A stretch of DNA of 64,000 nucleotides, taken from contig NW_006498549.1 in assembly GCF_000471905.2 (NCBI RefSeq), positions 6,141,489 through 6,205,488 of the forward strand, in the 5' to 3' direction. The notes under the pieces are model-generated. The model saw only the letters and a list, made by a program, of their open reading frames with translations. It was not told where the DNA came from and did no database searches. A program made the position numbers and the translations under genes. This DNA comes from Amborella trichopoda. Its lineage: Eukaryota > Streptophyta > Magnoliopsida > Amborellales > Amborellaceae. Below are positions 12,291 to 23,119 of this stretch, piece after piece (positions within the stretch are counted from its first letter, which is position 1; each line of letters opens with the position of its first letter).

Positions 12291-13009
12291 CGTGGGAACA
12301 CTTGACGGAGGAAGACTTGCCAGAAAACTCAATCGGAATTTGTACATTTTGGCTAGAGAACTTTTGCAAAAATGTAACAACAATATCTTTCAAAGCTAAT
12401 AAAGCCCTCTCATGAGCGAACATTTCTTGCTCTTTACTAACCCTAGCCATCTCGTGCCTATTCCAATTTTCCTCTCTCATTACCCTCTGTTCCTCTCTCT
12501 ACTCTATAGTCTTCAAAAAGTTCTATGGCAATTCATCTTGCTTCTCTATCCCCAGCTTCATGAGGTTCTCAAAAAATGCCATCATCTCCTTGTATTTTCT
12601 CTGGGTATTGCCAGAATTCAAGTTTTTTTGCCAAAATCTGATGATGAGCCCAAGAGACGCTTATTCCACAACTTTGATTGACTGAAAAATCATTGGAGAA
12701 AATATTTTGGGTGCCGGAATTGGATTTTTGGCCAAAATCCTAGCTATGTTGAGTTTAAAGTAGAAGTAAATGAAGATGCAAATGTGACATGTATGTTGTT
12801 GGTAGCTTCCAATGTTCATGTATGCGTTGCGAACCAACTATCTTACGCAACACATAGGGAACATCAACCCGATGTAGCGGGCATAGCTCCATCATGTGGT
12901 CCATCAACAAGGATCAAGTAATGCTCATGACATATATGTTTATTATGTATTTCATTCTTTATAGTTAATACTTATTGAATCCTTTGAACTTCATTTTTCA
13001 GCCGCCCCA
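12291..13009. other. MULE left internal region without a clear gene
   Basis: This stretch lies between the left inverted repeat and the recognisable transposase. Short overlapping frames on both strands (12,178-12,681) are mainly products of the CT repeat. It would be expected to hold the 5' leader and possibly the weakly conserved N terminus of MURA. A possible intron end, 'TTTTTCAG', sits at about 12,996-13,003. Confidence 0.4.
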
Positions 13010-15004
13010 TTGAACTAGTGCATGTCCCCATTATCGAAAAAGTAACTCCGAGAGTGCGCGACACATCAGGCCTAATCCCAATGATATGCATCTATCGAAA
13101 TCTCCATGCAGTTTAGTCCACTCACATATTCAACTTTACTTAGAAGAAGAATTCGTGGATGTCAGGCTACTCTGTAATCATTTAGTAGATTATTGCATAT
13201 ATCAAAATTTTATTATGAGGTACCTAAAGAATGGCCAAGATCATTTAGTTGTGATCTGTGCACTGGGAAGGAGTGCAAATGAAAACTGCGATGCTCTAGA
13301 ATTTCCACCACAAAGTATTTTAAGGTGAGAGAGTTGATAGATAACAACACTTGTATGGGTCCAATGGGAAAGGTTCACCAGGCATTAGCTTGGTTAACTG
13401 ACAAGATAAATATGAGACCCAAAGATATTATGAATGATGTTCAACACAAACATGGTGTATTGTTGTCATACATGCAAGCGTGGAGAGGGAAAGAGGTTTC
13501 GACATAAATGATTCTGGATCACATAAATAGCCGTATATAGAGCTACCCCTATAGATGGGGAAGCAATGAGTCACCAACCCCAAACTATAGGCTACATATC
13601 TATAGATTGTGACCATAGATTCTGATGTATGTTCTTAAGTTTTAGTCTTTGCCTCCATGGATTTTTTTACAGTTGTAGGCCTCTCATTGGTTTGGATGAG
13701 ACATTTCTCAAGAGAACATACAAGGGGACTCTGTTGAGCGCTATTGGTGCAGATGTTGATGGTGGCATGTTCCCGATAGCATTTACTGTGTTAGATAATG
13801 AGGGCACAAGTTCTTGGATATGGTTTCTTGAATACTTGAAGGAGTTCATCAATACATGGCAAGACTTGCGTCATTTGACGATTGTTTCAAACCGCCAGAA
13901 AGGGCTATTATAAGAATTAGAATGCATCTTCCCAGACTGCTATCCAGGGTTTTGTGTGCATCATTTTGCACAAAACTTCCTGAAGCGACTTAAGAAATTT
14001 ACTTTAATGATGATCTTATGGAAGGCAGCCTGTACACTAAGGGTAGAAGAGTTTGAGGAAGAGATGTCACGAATGAGGGAAGTTGGTCCTCAAGCGTGTG
14101 AACCACGTCAATGTTGAACGAACGTATATTTTCCCTGGGGACAAATACAATCATATCACGTCCAATATTGTTAAGAGTTTCAATGATTGGATGTTACCTT
14201 TTTGTGATAAGCCAATTATTGCATTGTGTGAGGGCATTAAGATGGAGCTAATAATGACTTTTACAGATAGATTGACGACGACAAAAAAATGGAGTGGCAT
14301 TCTAGTGCTGACTTCACAAAAAGAGTTAACATACGAATTAGAAAGTCATGATTCTGCCACAACCTATTATGGGTGTCAGATAGGAAGTAGGAGGTGGTTG
14401 AGGATAGGAGATATGTTGTAGATCTTGATCAGTAGACTTGTACATGCATGGAGTGGAAGATTAGTGGCTTACCTTGCAGTCATGCAATTTATGCTATCGA
14501 CCACTGCCACCTTCCAGTAACTGCATTTTGCCAATCATTTTTCTCTGTAGTTGTTTACAAGATTGCTTATCCAGACGTGTTCCCATTGATACCGAATGAT
14601 GTTCCATTGCCTGGAGTTATTGATAGGAAGGTGCTCCCCTAAGACAATGCGACCCCTTGGAAGACCAAAGAAGAAGCGAATCAGGACAGAAGAAACATTT
14701 ACTAGAGCTAACTTCTACAAGTGTTGTGCACAATAGGAGGTCATGCAAAGAGCCAATTAATGATTGTATACCTCCCACATTTGAGCATGCGATTGAGCAA
14801 GGCAATGACTTCCCTGATACACCTGAGGAAGAGAGGGAGTTCTCTGGTACACCTGAACAAGACAATGAGGGTAGTGATACATCTGAGGAAGAGAGGGAAT
14901 TTTCAAGTACACCTGAAGAACAAATGGAATTCACTGATGCATCAAATAATGAAAGCATCTTTTCTGATAATTCAGACGGTGCAATTGAGCCCGAGGACTT
15001 TTGA
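13010..15004 (+). pseudogene. MURA-type MULE transposase, decayed
   Basis: Blocks occur in family order but in shifting frames. The N-terminal MuDR-like part is about 13,086-13,325. The pre-catalytic helix region (13,325-13,500) includes 'YMQAWRGKE', the family's Y.QAWR.K. signature. The DDE core from 13,670 reads 'PLIGLDETFLK', then 'SSWIWFLEYL'. The second catalytic block reads 'VSNRQKG' where family members usually have SDRQKG, so that Asp is Asn. A 'CFVHHFAQNFLK'-like helix follows at about 13,955. The SWIM zinc finger 'CTCMEWKISGLPCSHA' is at about 14,439-14,486. A 'GRPKKKRIR' motif and a C-terminal knuckle remnant ('HNRRSCKEP') follow, then an acidic tail ending in TGA at 15,002-15,004. 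A 'TTTTTTTACAG' just before the core at 13,660-13,674 could be an intron acceptor. In-frame stops and frameshifts make it non-functional. The protein would bind the inverted repeats and catalyse transposition. Confidence 0.85.
14800..14935 (+). repeat. Acidic repeat in the transposase tail
   Basis: Within the C-terminal frame, a unit of about 22 codons recurs with the pattern 'TPEEEREFSGTPEQ' then 'TSEEEREFSSTPEE'. At DNA level the period is about 66 bp. It lies downstream of the zinc knuckle remnant and ends in further acidic residues. Acidic C-terminal tails vary widely among MULE transposases. Confidence 0.6.
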
Positions 15005-15159
15005 TTGAAGCTTTTTTTATATAAACAAGCAATCTTCTTGATCATCATGTTTTTAGTTTCAATACTCCACAGATGAATGTAAAGAGGTTGAACTATTTGA
15101 ACATGAATGCAAAAAAATATTGTTTCAAGCCATGTTACTTGCATTTTTTTTTTTTTTAA

Positions 15160-15825
15160 TATGGGGTCTGATGTTAGAAACATCGCACCACCTTCTGTTG
15201 AAATGAAAGCGGCCCCATGTTTCTAACATCGGACCACGTTCTATTAAAAAGATTTGAAGTTTATATGAACAGAACACGATCCGATGTTAGAAATATCAAA
15301 CTGACTTCTGCTCTAAAAAAAATGAATAGAATGATGGCCGATGTTTCTAACATCGGACCGACTTCTACTCTAAAACAAATGAAGAGAGTGTGGTCCGATG
15401 TTAGAAACATAGGATCGACTTTTGCCCCCAAAAAAATGAACAGAATGCGATTTGATGTTTGTAACATTGGATCGACTTCTGCTCTAAAAAAAATGAACAA
15501 GTGCGATCCGGTGTTCTTAACATCGGACCGACTTCTGTTCTAAAAAAACATGAACATAAATGTTTAACATCGAACCGACTTCTGCAATAAAAAAAGAACA
15601 AAATGTAGTCCGATGTTTTCAACATCAGATCGGCTTCTGTTCTAAAAAAAAGAACATAATATAGTCCGATGTTGAAAACATCGGACTGACTTCTGCTCTA
15701 ATAAAAATGAACAGAATGTGGTCCGATGTTGAAAACATCAGACTAACTTCTGCTATAAAAAATGGACAAAATGTGGTCCGATATTTATAACATCGGACCG
15801 AGTTTTGTTCCAAAAAAACAAATTG
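15160..15825. repeat. Tandem array of about 12 units with a palindromic core, between MURA and PMD genes
   Basis: Twelve copies of a dyad occur at about 15,165, 15,215, 15,278, 15,336, 15,392, 15,450, 15,506, 15,560, 15,608, 15,664, 15,721 and 15,776, spaced about 50-63 bp. The best copy, 15,663-15,687, has perfect 11-bp arms (AGTCCGATGTT / AACATCGGACT) around a 3-base loop. Between dyads lies a conserved 'GACTTCTGCTCTAAAAAAAATGAACA'-like linker (its first 14 bases are the most conserved part). Units are orientation-ambiguous because of the dyad. Similar single sites occur at 19,487-19,500 and 19,576-19,590, on the far side of the PMD gene. The array lies where both genes' 3' ends meet. Confidence 0.9.
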
Positions 15826-16005
15826 ACAATAAACAGTGGAAATAAGTCTTAATATATTCATTGAAGCTCAGTACATAGATAATGCTCATTGAAGCTCTCA
15901 TTCTACTTGAGTTTTTAAGCAATACAAGCTTACACAAGATAGTCATTCATTCATACCAAGTCTAATACTTATAATAACATACATGATGCCCAAAATTCAC
16001 CTCAT

Positions 16006-17932
16006 TCATTCGTTCATACCACGCATACAACATTTGGCATTGTGATTTTCATTTATTCCAAAATTTTGAACATAATATAATATTTTAAATTTAGAGCATT
16101 TTTTGTATAGTCCCAAACAAAAACACTCATATGATCGTCCACGCCTAGTCTTGTACTGTTTAGTTCTACCAATCTGATGCCCCTGATAGACCTGGCTATG
16201 CCCCTCATCCTGCTGCTTGATTGTAATGCCTTGAGCCGGTTGTAGTCGCAGGTTGAATCGTCGCTCATGTAAGGGGGCCACCTGTACTGCCTCTACAGGC
16301 CCAAGCAAGGGGACCTCGTCCTCCGCCTCCTCTGTCTCTACCTCCTCGTTCGCCTCCACCTCCCCATCGACCTCCTCATCCTCGTCTGCCTCCTCATCCT
16401 CCTCGACAGCTTGCTTCTTCGGGTTGGACAGCTCCCAACAGGCAGCTGTTGCATGCTCTCGAGAGATGAGCCCCATATCAGTAGAATCCAATACAGAACT
16501 AAGGTGTTGCAGTGTGTGTTGCACTCTGCTACTCTGCAAAAGTAGACAAAGATTGTAAAATGCTTATCACATACCATACAACTTTAACTGTGAAATAATT
16601 TTTAAAAAAACAATGTATACTTACCATGCTCGACTTGTCATCATATCCTCTTGGGGTATATATTACACCCCTTGGTTTTGTAGGGTTCCAAATAGCCGGC
16701 CTTGACACCCTGGAGTACCATTGCCTGTAGTTTGCGGAGGGCACCCATCCTCAATATCAACATCAATATTATTACCCCCGGCCCAATAAATGTAATGATC
16801 CTCCCATATTTGGATTTTCAGGGCTAACTCATGTGCCCATGAATCCACTAACCTACCATGCCTCTCTCCTCATCCCCATCTCTCTGTATTCCAAGGAATT
16901 CCCTACTTCAAGGAAAGTTGTCGTGGCACTCGCTTTGGAAGATAGCGCTTCGCAATGTTATCACAAATAAGATAAGAATTGCACATTGCAGAGGTGAAAG
17001 CATATGAAGATGATTCCCACTCATCCCGGTTCATTTGGCCATCATTTGGTTCCATGATATATGGTTGCTATAGAACCTACAATTTGAGATAAATAAGCTC
17101 CATTTTACAAGTATAATATGAAACCTACAAATAATCACACAAATAATTAAAGTTTTACATTAGGTTGTTCAATGTAATTAAAATGTGTAACACAATTATT
17201 GTGATTGTACAAACCTTCGACGAATCAAGGAGGTCCATCTCCTGACGGTAGTAGGTTTTGATGTTTGAAGGGTTTTTCTTTGGAACGGGAGGTCTCCATA
17301 GCTTCGCTCGTGTCTCGTCCACTCTAACCTTTCGCACCTCATCATCAGGCAGCAAAGTGGTAATACTCAAATGCCCAACTCTACAGAATGAATTAATGAC
17401 AAAAATATATTAAAGTTTATCGACCTATCAGGTCTTAGAAATTGAAATCACATAAAAACATTATCACACTAACCCACAACCAACAATGCACAATTATCTA
17501 GAAAAGCGTAGCCGACCCACTAAAGTAGGATTTTTTCTTGATAACGAACTTATAAAGAGAGCGGAATAAATAGGTTAGAGTCGTAGCACCCCATGCATAT
17601 CGCCGTAGTCTGTCAAAATCCTCGAAGACCTTCAGATAGCTTGTGGGCCCCTTGTTACCCATCGCGCTAGCAAAGATTATGATACAACAAATAAGCGCGT
17701 GTGTGCTACTCAACAACCTCATCAGTAGCATTCAAACATCATTGAGCGTAGGCATCATCTCATCGACATGATCATTAAATTTCGTTGAATTGGTCTTAGG
17801 TCGCCATCTTTCGGCCATTGTAATGATTAGGTTGTGGTTGACCCTCCGTGGCCATAGATTTACAAGGGGCAATAACCCTGCTCTAGCAACAAGGGCCCTT
17901 TGTGCCCTTGTCAACAACCTAGACCAAGTCTA
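16006..17932 (-). pseudogene. Plant Mobile Domain (MAIN-like) gene of the MULE, decayed
   Basis: PMD proteins are a plant family found in host genes (MAIN, MAIL1) and in transposons; host members act in gene silencing and genome stability. In minus-strand order: 17,732-17,917 has 'AERWRPKTNSTKF' and 'MMPTLNDV', matching the (E/D)RWRPETHTF...M(T)PTL.DV block. 17,500-17,725 has 'YLKVFEDFDRLRRYAWGA' and 'LTYLFRSLY', matching the D....YAWG.A.LA.LYR.L block. 17,219-17,380 has 'TYYRQEMDLLDSSK' before a GTTTGT donor. 16,880-17,075 has 'RYLPKRVPRQL', like the .LP.RV.RQFG block. 16,640-16,745 has 'YRQWYSRVSRPAIWNP'. 16,090-16,530 holds a low-complexity acidic tail. About 100 residues between the first two blocks are missing, and stops and frame changes separate several blocks. 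It converges on the MURA gene. Confidence 0.8.
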
Positions 17933-19903
17933 GAGGTTACTCCATCTCTCGTCACAAAAAATTTTTTTCTCTCCTGTCAAAATTTTAAAAAGTCCTTGAA
18001 TTTTCATGAATAAAGATAGTATTGATCAAGTAGGTAGGTATTCTCAAGTTATTACAGATATATTTACCTCTCCTTCCCAAACATCGTTTGAGGCGTGTTG
18101 CCTTTGCAAGTATAGGAGCTGAGGCTGAGTTCCTTGGTCTACTACTTGGTGCACCATAGTATATATTTCAACATGTAGCAAACTTTCTTTTTTGTAAGCA
18201 TATTTTGTGAAGGAGCTTAAATTGAACAACTGAACAAGTATTCAAATAGTCCTCTGGGAATTTAGATAAATAAGCTTATGTCAAAATTCAACTTAGGATG
18301 GAACCCATAGAAACCTATGAGTAGAAGTGCAAATGTTATGTGACTATCATTAAATATGCACCAAAAAAAGAAAGATGGCGAAATTGAGTTATAATTGAGT
18401 TCCACTATCAATTAGGGTATAGATTTGGAGAACACTTGATGGCGGTGTTTAACCTTTTGGAAGATTCGAATGTGATGTTGTAACATAATGGTCGGATAAT
18501 AGGTTAAGAGGGAATTACATTGAATTTTGTCTGTTGGTGGATCCTCATGTTTTGATTCTATTTCATCTTTGAATTTTTTTCTGGCAAATTCTAATCCTTT
18601 TAGAGATTAATTTTATGATATATATTCTCATGGAGGCACATGCATCATATGTACAGCTATAAATTGCTCAAAGCTAATAAATGTGCACTGTTGAATTTCT
18701 GTTATTTTAGAAATTAGACAGTTGTACTTTTATGAGTTGTAGTTATTGTTATTTCTGCACTGGCTGGATTCTATTTGATATTTACTTATTTCACTGCTAA
18801 TTTAATGGAATTCTTGATCGTATTCCCTTACCATTCCCATCTTTCTATGGAACAAACAAAACTCTTTAATCAAACCACACATAAAAATTCTTGGCTATAA
18901 CAATTTTATAAGGGCCTTGACTCATAGAGACCTCACATTCCAAACCAAATACAATGAGAAAAAACCAAATGCAATAAATTGTAACATTACTGAGCCTACC
19001 CAAAAAAACACAACCCATAATTATTTTTAATTATAAAAACAAATATAACAGTAAAATAAATACATACAAACAAAGTCACCTTAATTTCGAATTTCTAAAC
19101 CGTAAAATCATATAACCAGAAAAATAATAACTTTGAAAAACCCTAAAAAATGAGAAAAAAAGAAATGAAACAAAGACAACTTATTATTTAGATTACTCGA
19201 TTCGATTGGAGGTTACAACCGCTTCAAATACCTGAGGTTGCTCATAATCTTTTAAATTTAGGGTAAAAATCCCTTCTTTCATAAGCTCACTGTTTTCCCC
19301 AAAAGAAAAAGGCCCTAAATTTATTTGTTAGAGACCAACAGGAAAATAGAAGTAGAGATTTGAGAGAGCGAGAGAGGCCCGTGAGCAAGGGGAGATAAGG
19401 AGTGAGAGAGGGGCCCGAGAGCAATGGTTTCTGCAGAGAGAGAGAAAGAGCAAAGAAAAATGAAACATCAGAGCATGTTTAAAACCTTGGACCGATGCTA
19501 AAATAGAGAAAAAAAAAATGACGACTTAACGGGGAACGCAGGGATTTTAACAGGAAGGGGGCTTTAGAGCAGTCTGAAACATCGGACCAGGGGCAAAGTT
19601 GTTAAAAATAAATAATTTGGGAATTCCGTTCTTCTTCATAATATCATCTCATTTTTAGGCCAAAACGTTATAACGGACCTTCTTTTCCTATCCGTACGTA
19701 AATTTCCCTTATTGTTATTGTTACGAGCTTCTAATTGGGTAAAGAACATGTACGCTCTTGCGATTTTGCCTTCCTCTTGTAATGCCTTTGGACATTTTAG
19801 AGTTGTATGTGCAATTTCAAATGTTTTTTAATGTTGATGTATGCAATAAAGAGTATATTGGGAAAAGATGAGAACTCTTGGTTGTGCAAAGAGAGAGAAT
19901 TAT
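17933..19903. other. MULE right arm: PMD upstream region, no gene seen
   Basis: Mostly AT-rich. A GA-rich zone lies at 19,350-19,455, and array-like motifs lie at 19,464-19,500 ('AACATCAGAGCATGTTT', 'GGACCGATGCT') and 19,576-19,590 ('GAAACATCGGACCAG'). It would contain the promoter of the PMD gene. The right inverted repeat is displaced to 30,870-31,171 by the LTR element inserted at 19,904. Confidence 0.6.
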
Positions 19904-20885
19904 TATAGACATCCCATTTTAAATTTGGCAAATTCGATAGTTTTCTGAACCTTTAGGATCACACTTAACTTAGTAAACCCAAATCCATAATTCACACAAC
20001 GTACCCTGTGATTCAAAATCAGTTTGCCGACACGAAACCCTGTAGAAACCCTGTTTTGATCTAGATTTCTATAAACGCCATGTTTTACCAAAAAAATCAT
20101 TAAAAATAGTAACAAATCTATTTTGACCCAAATTTTCTCTGAGAGCTTCACAAGAGGTTGAGGAACACACTAGAAGTGAAAATTCTCAATTTTGACCAAA
20201 ATTGGTGTGTGCGACAAGGGCGTGCCACCCAGGCAACATGGGACATGCGGCCAGGCGACACGTCCCATGCCGCCCAAATCCGTCCCCTCAAAATGTGCAT
20301 CTTTGACCAAGGGATTTGTTTGTTACGCGTCCATATCCTTCCTAGAGAAAACCTAAGATAGAGATGGAAACCTCAGAGAAATTAGAAACCCTAGAGATAG
20401 CTTCAGAAAACCCCCAGCCTCCTGAGACTTCAACCCTTAAGCCTGAGAGAGCCTAGACATAGGACACCTAGAACCATCTATAGGGCACAATCACCCTATA
20501 CTGAAAAGACTTGCTAGTTAATATCCGGATCAGAGAGACAAAAGAGGACCGGTTTTGATACGGGCGGGCCATAGAAGGCTTGGGAGTCCCGGGCCATCTG
20601 GCCTTGTTCGGTATCATTTTCTTCCATTTTATCGCTTTTGCTTTTATTGTTTTCATTTTATTTTGATTTGTTTGTTTACTTAAAAAATCGTATTTTGTAA
20701 TGTCTTGGATCATGCTCGCCTTGCCACAAATCTGAGAGTAGATATGCTCGTTTCCTGGCAGATCTAGCCTCAGCTCTGAATTCGATTTGTCTCACCTTCT
20801 CTACCACATTATTTTTTATCAGTTTAAGGTGTCAAAATCCGAGAGATCTTCTGACGAAGATCTGTTTGATTTTGCATCATAAACA
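19904..20885 (+). repeat. 5' LTR
   Basis: It starts TATAGACA and ends ATAAACA, and aligns along its length to 29,725-30,717. The TATA start departs from the usual TG. A block at 20,215-20,280 ('GTGCCACCCAGG', 'GCGACACGTCCC') is absent or shortened in the 3' LTR. The primer-binding site follows at about 20,887. Confidence 0.85.
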
Positions 20886-20907
20886 GTTTGGCGCCCATCG
20901 TGGGGCA
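20886..20907 (+). promoter_or_regulatory. Putative primer-binding site
   Basis: Directly after the LTR comes TTTGGCGCCCATCGTGGGGC. The TGGCGCC start adjoining the LTR is typical of Ty3/gypsy elements, where it pairs with a tRNA 3' end. Confidence 0.7.
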
Positions 20908-20984
20908 TTTCACGCTTGATCCAAGCGCCAAATTACGAATTGTGTTCACTATTTTCATTGTTTTCAGTCCAAAAAGGGTCCAAA

Positions 20985-22440
20985 ACCCGGTTGTGACATG
21001 GACCCAGGATTTTGGTGCTCGGAAACCCTGTTTTCCTTGTGCGACACGAGGCATGCTGCCCAAGTCTAGGGCGACATGCTCGCCCTCTAGTGCCCCTTGT
21101 CACCCAAGTCAGAGTTTTTTGAAATTTTCCAAGATGGGTCTTGGGACTCTCTTGTGACTGTCCACAAAATTTTAGAGCAAAATAAAACCTTTAAAAATAC
21201 CAAAAAAATATTTTATTGTTCTATCTACACTATTCTACTTTACTCTGTTTTAATTTATTTCATCATAAATATTTTTTTTTTCATACTTCTTCCAAGTTTC
21301 AAGAGATCTTATTTCATCAAGATTAACAAGATAAAAATATAAAAAGTATATAAAAAATAAATTTTTTGGGCGACCCTATTTGCCTTGTGCGACATAGGGC
21401 GTGCCGCCCAGGTCTAGGGCCACATGCCCTCTGGTGCCCCCCGTCGCCCAAATCAGAGTTTTTTTAAAGTTTGCAGGCTGGGTCCTGGGACTCCCTTGTG
21501 AAGGTACACAAAATTTTAGAGCAAAATAAAAATTTTAAAAATACTAAAAAAATATTTTACTATTCTATCTACATTATTCTACTTTACTCTGTTTTAATTT
21601 ATTTTATTATAAATAATATTTTTTCATACTTCTTCCAAATTTAAAGAGGTCTTATTTCATCAATATTAACAATATAAAAATATTAAAAAAATAAAATTTG
21701 TTTTTTTTTTTGGGCGACCCTATTTGCCTTGTGTGACACGAGGCATGCCACCCGGGAGACACGAGGCGTGCTACCCAGGTGACACATGGTGTACCGCCTA
21801 GGCGACAAGAGGCGTGCTACCCAGGTGACACAACATGTACCGCCCAGGCAACACGAGGCATGCCACCCGGGAGACACGAGGCGTGCTGCCCAGGTCTAGG
21901 GCGACACGCCCTCTGGTGCCCCCCGTCGCCCAAGTCAGATTTTTTTTGAAATTTTGCATGTGGCGTCTTGGGACTCTCTTCTAACTGTCCACAAAATTTC
22001 AGAGTAAAACAGAAGTCTTAAAAATACCAAAAAAAAATTTTACTGTTTTGTCTACACTATTATACTTTACTTTGTTTTAATTTTTTTCATCATAAATATT
22101 TTTTTTTCATAGTTCTTCCAAGTTTAAAGTAGTCTTATTTCATCAAGATTAACAACATAAAAATATAATAATAATAATAATTTTTTGGGCAACACTAATA
22201 GTATCGCCTGGGTGACACCACCCGTGTCGCCCAACTGCAAGTGTCCCAGAAAAATTATGGGACCCACATGCCCATTCCATGGACTTGTGGCTCTCTGTTG
22301 ACCAAGTTTTGACTTAAAATAAAATTTTAAAAATATAAAAAAACTATTTTGCTTCAGATATGTCTGTGCTGTTTCTGACTCTTTTATTTTATTTTAGTTT
22401 GTTAATTTTGACTGAAGTCATCTTTTCCCTGCTTTCATCA
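20985..22440 (+). repeat. Four direct repeats in the retrotransposon leader
   Basis: Units begin near 20,990, 21,362, 21,708 and 22,191. Each opens with a GC-rich part ('GTGCGACACGAGGC', 'TGCCGCCCAGGTCTAGGG', 'GCCCCCCGTCGCCCAA') and continues into an AT-rich part ('TCTACACTATTCTACTTTAC', 'CATCAAGATTAACAA'). Units are about 345-480 bp; the third has extra copies of the 'GACACGAGGCGTGC' module, and the last is divergent. The N gap at about 22,460-22,479 follows. Confidence 0.85.
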
Positions 22441-22459
22441 TGCTTAGTTTAATTGTATT

Positions 22460-22479
22460 NNNNNNNNNNNNNNNNNNNN
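22460..22479. other. Assembly gap (N run)
   Basis: A run of about 19-20 N in the leader of the LTR element, next to a TA microsatellite. True gap length is unknown. Confidence 0.95.
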
Positions 22480-23119
22480 CATATATATACATCGAGGGCT
22501 GTTGGCACCCTCTCTAAACCGTGTCTCATTCGAGTCACCCTCGACTCGAACCGCTCTCGACTTACCACGGACTATGCCTGGTCTCGTTATTCTGACTTTA
22601 CCTTCTTAGGGGTTGCTTACCCCTCCATCTATACTGTGCTTTGAGCGAGTTTCACCTCGAAGCGCGCATCGCTAAGCAAGATCAGTGCCTAGCGCTCACT
22701 TATTTCCTTTCTTGTTTTGTGTGCACTATGTGCTTGACTTTATTTTAATTTTGTGCTTCTTTACACACTCCAGCACACACCGAACCGCGAGTTCCCGGGA
22801 AACCAGCAAACAAATATTTCAAAAACCCCCAAAATCCGCGTTAACGGCGTGAGGGGAACCTAGCTCTCAGAATCGAGGTGGTTGGGATTCGCTTAACTTT
22901 AACTGTGAGCGCCCCTCCGTAATCCTTTGCCTCAAAGCAACTCTGGGTATAGTAGGACCTGGTGAATATCCTATAATAGGAGGTCAGGACCTATGTGGAG
23001 ACCTATATCAACCTAGCCACATTTCATTAGTTAGGAACCTACTCTCAAGCCAAGCCTACCAATAATACTAGGTCAAAAGTTTTCGTGTGCTTGTATGCTT
23101 ATTTCTGTTGGTTAATCTT

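Noticed and set aside
12178-12681. Overlapping frames on both strands (100, 77 and 89 codons)
   Set aside because: They consist of translated CT/GA repeats of the MULE inverted repeat and subterminal zone (Ser/Leu or Glu/Arg runs), with no domain.
15217-15861. Several frames of 70-110 codons with repeating 'LTSD' or 'KKMNRM' phrases
   Set aside because: These are translations of the tandem palindrome array. The array lacks stops in some frames by chance.
16253-16558. 101-codon plus-strand Ser-rich frame
   Set aside because: It is the antisense shadow of the acidic tail of the minus-strand PMD gene.
21683-21877. Cys-rich 64-codon minus-strand frame resembling a small secreted peptide
   Set aside because: It is a translation of the 'GACACGAGGCGTGC' sub-repeats in the retrotransposon leader.
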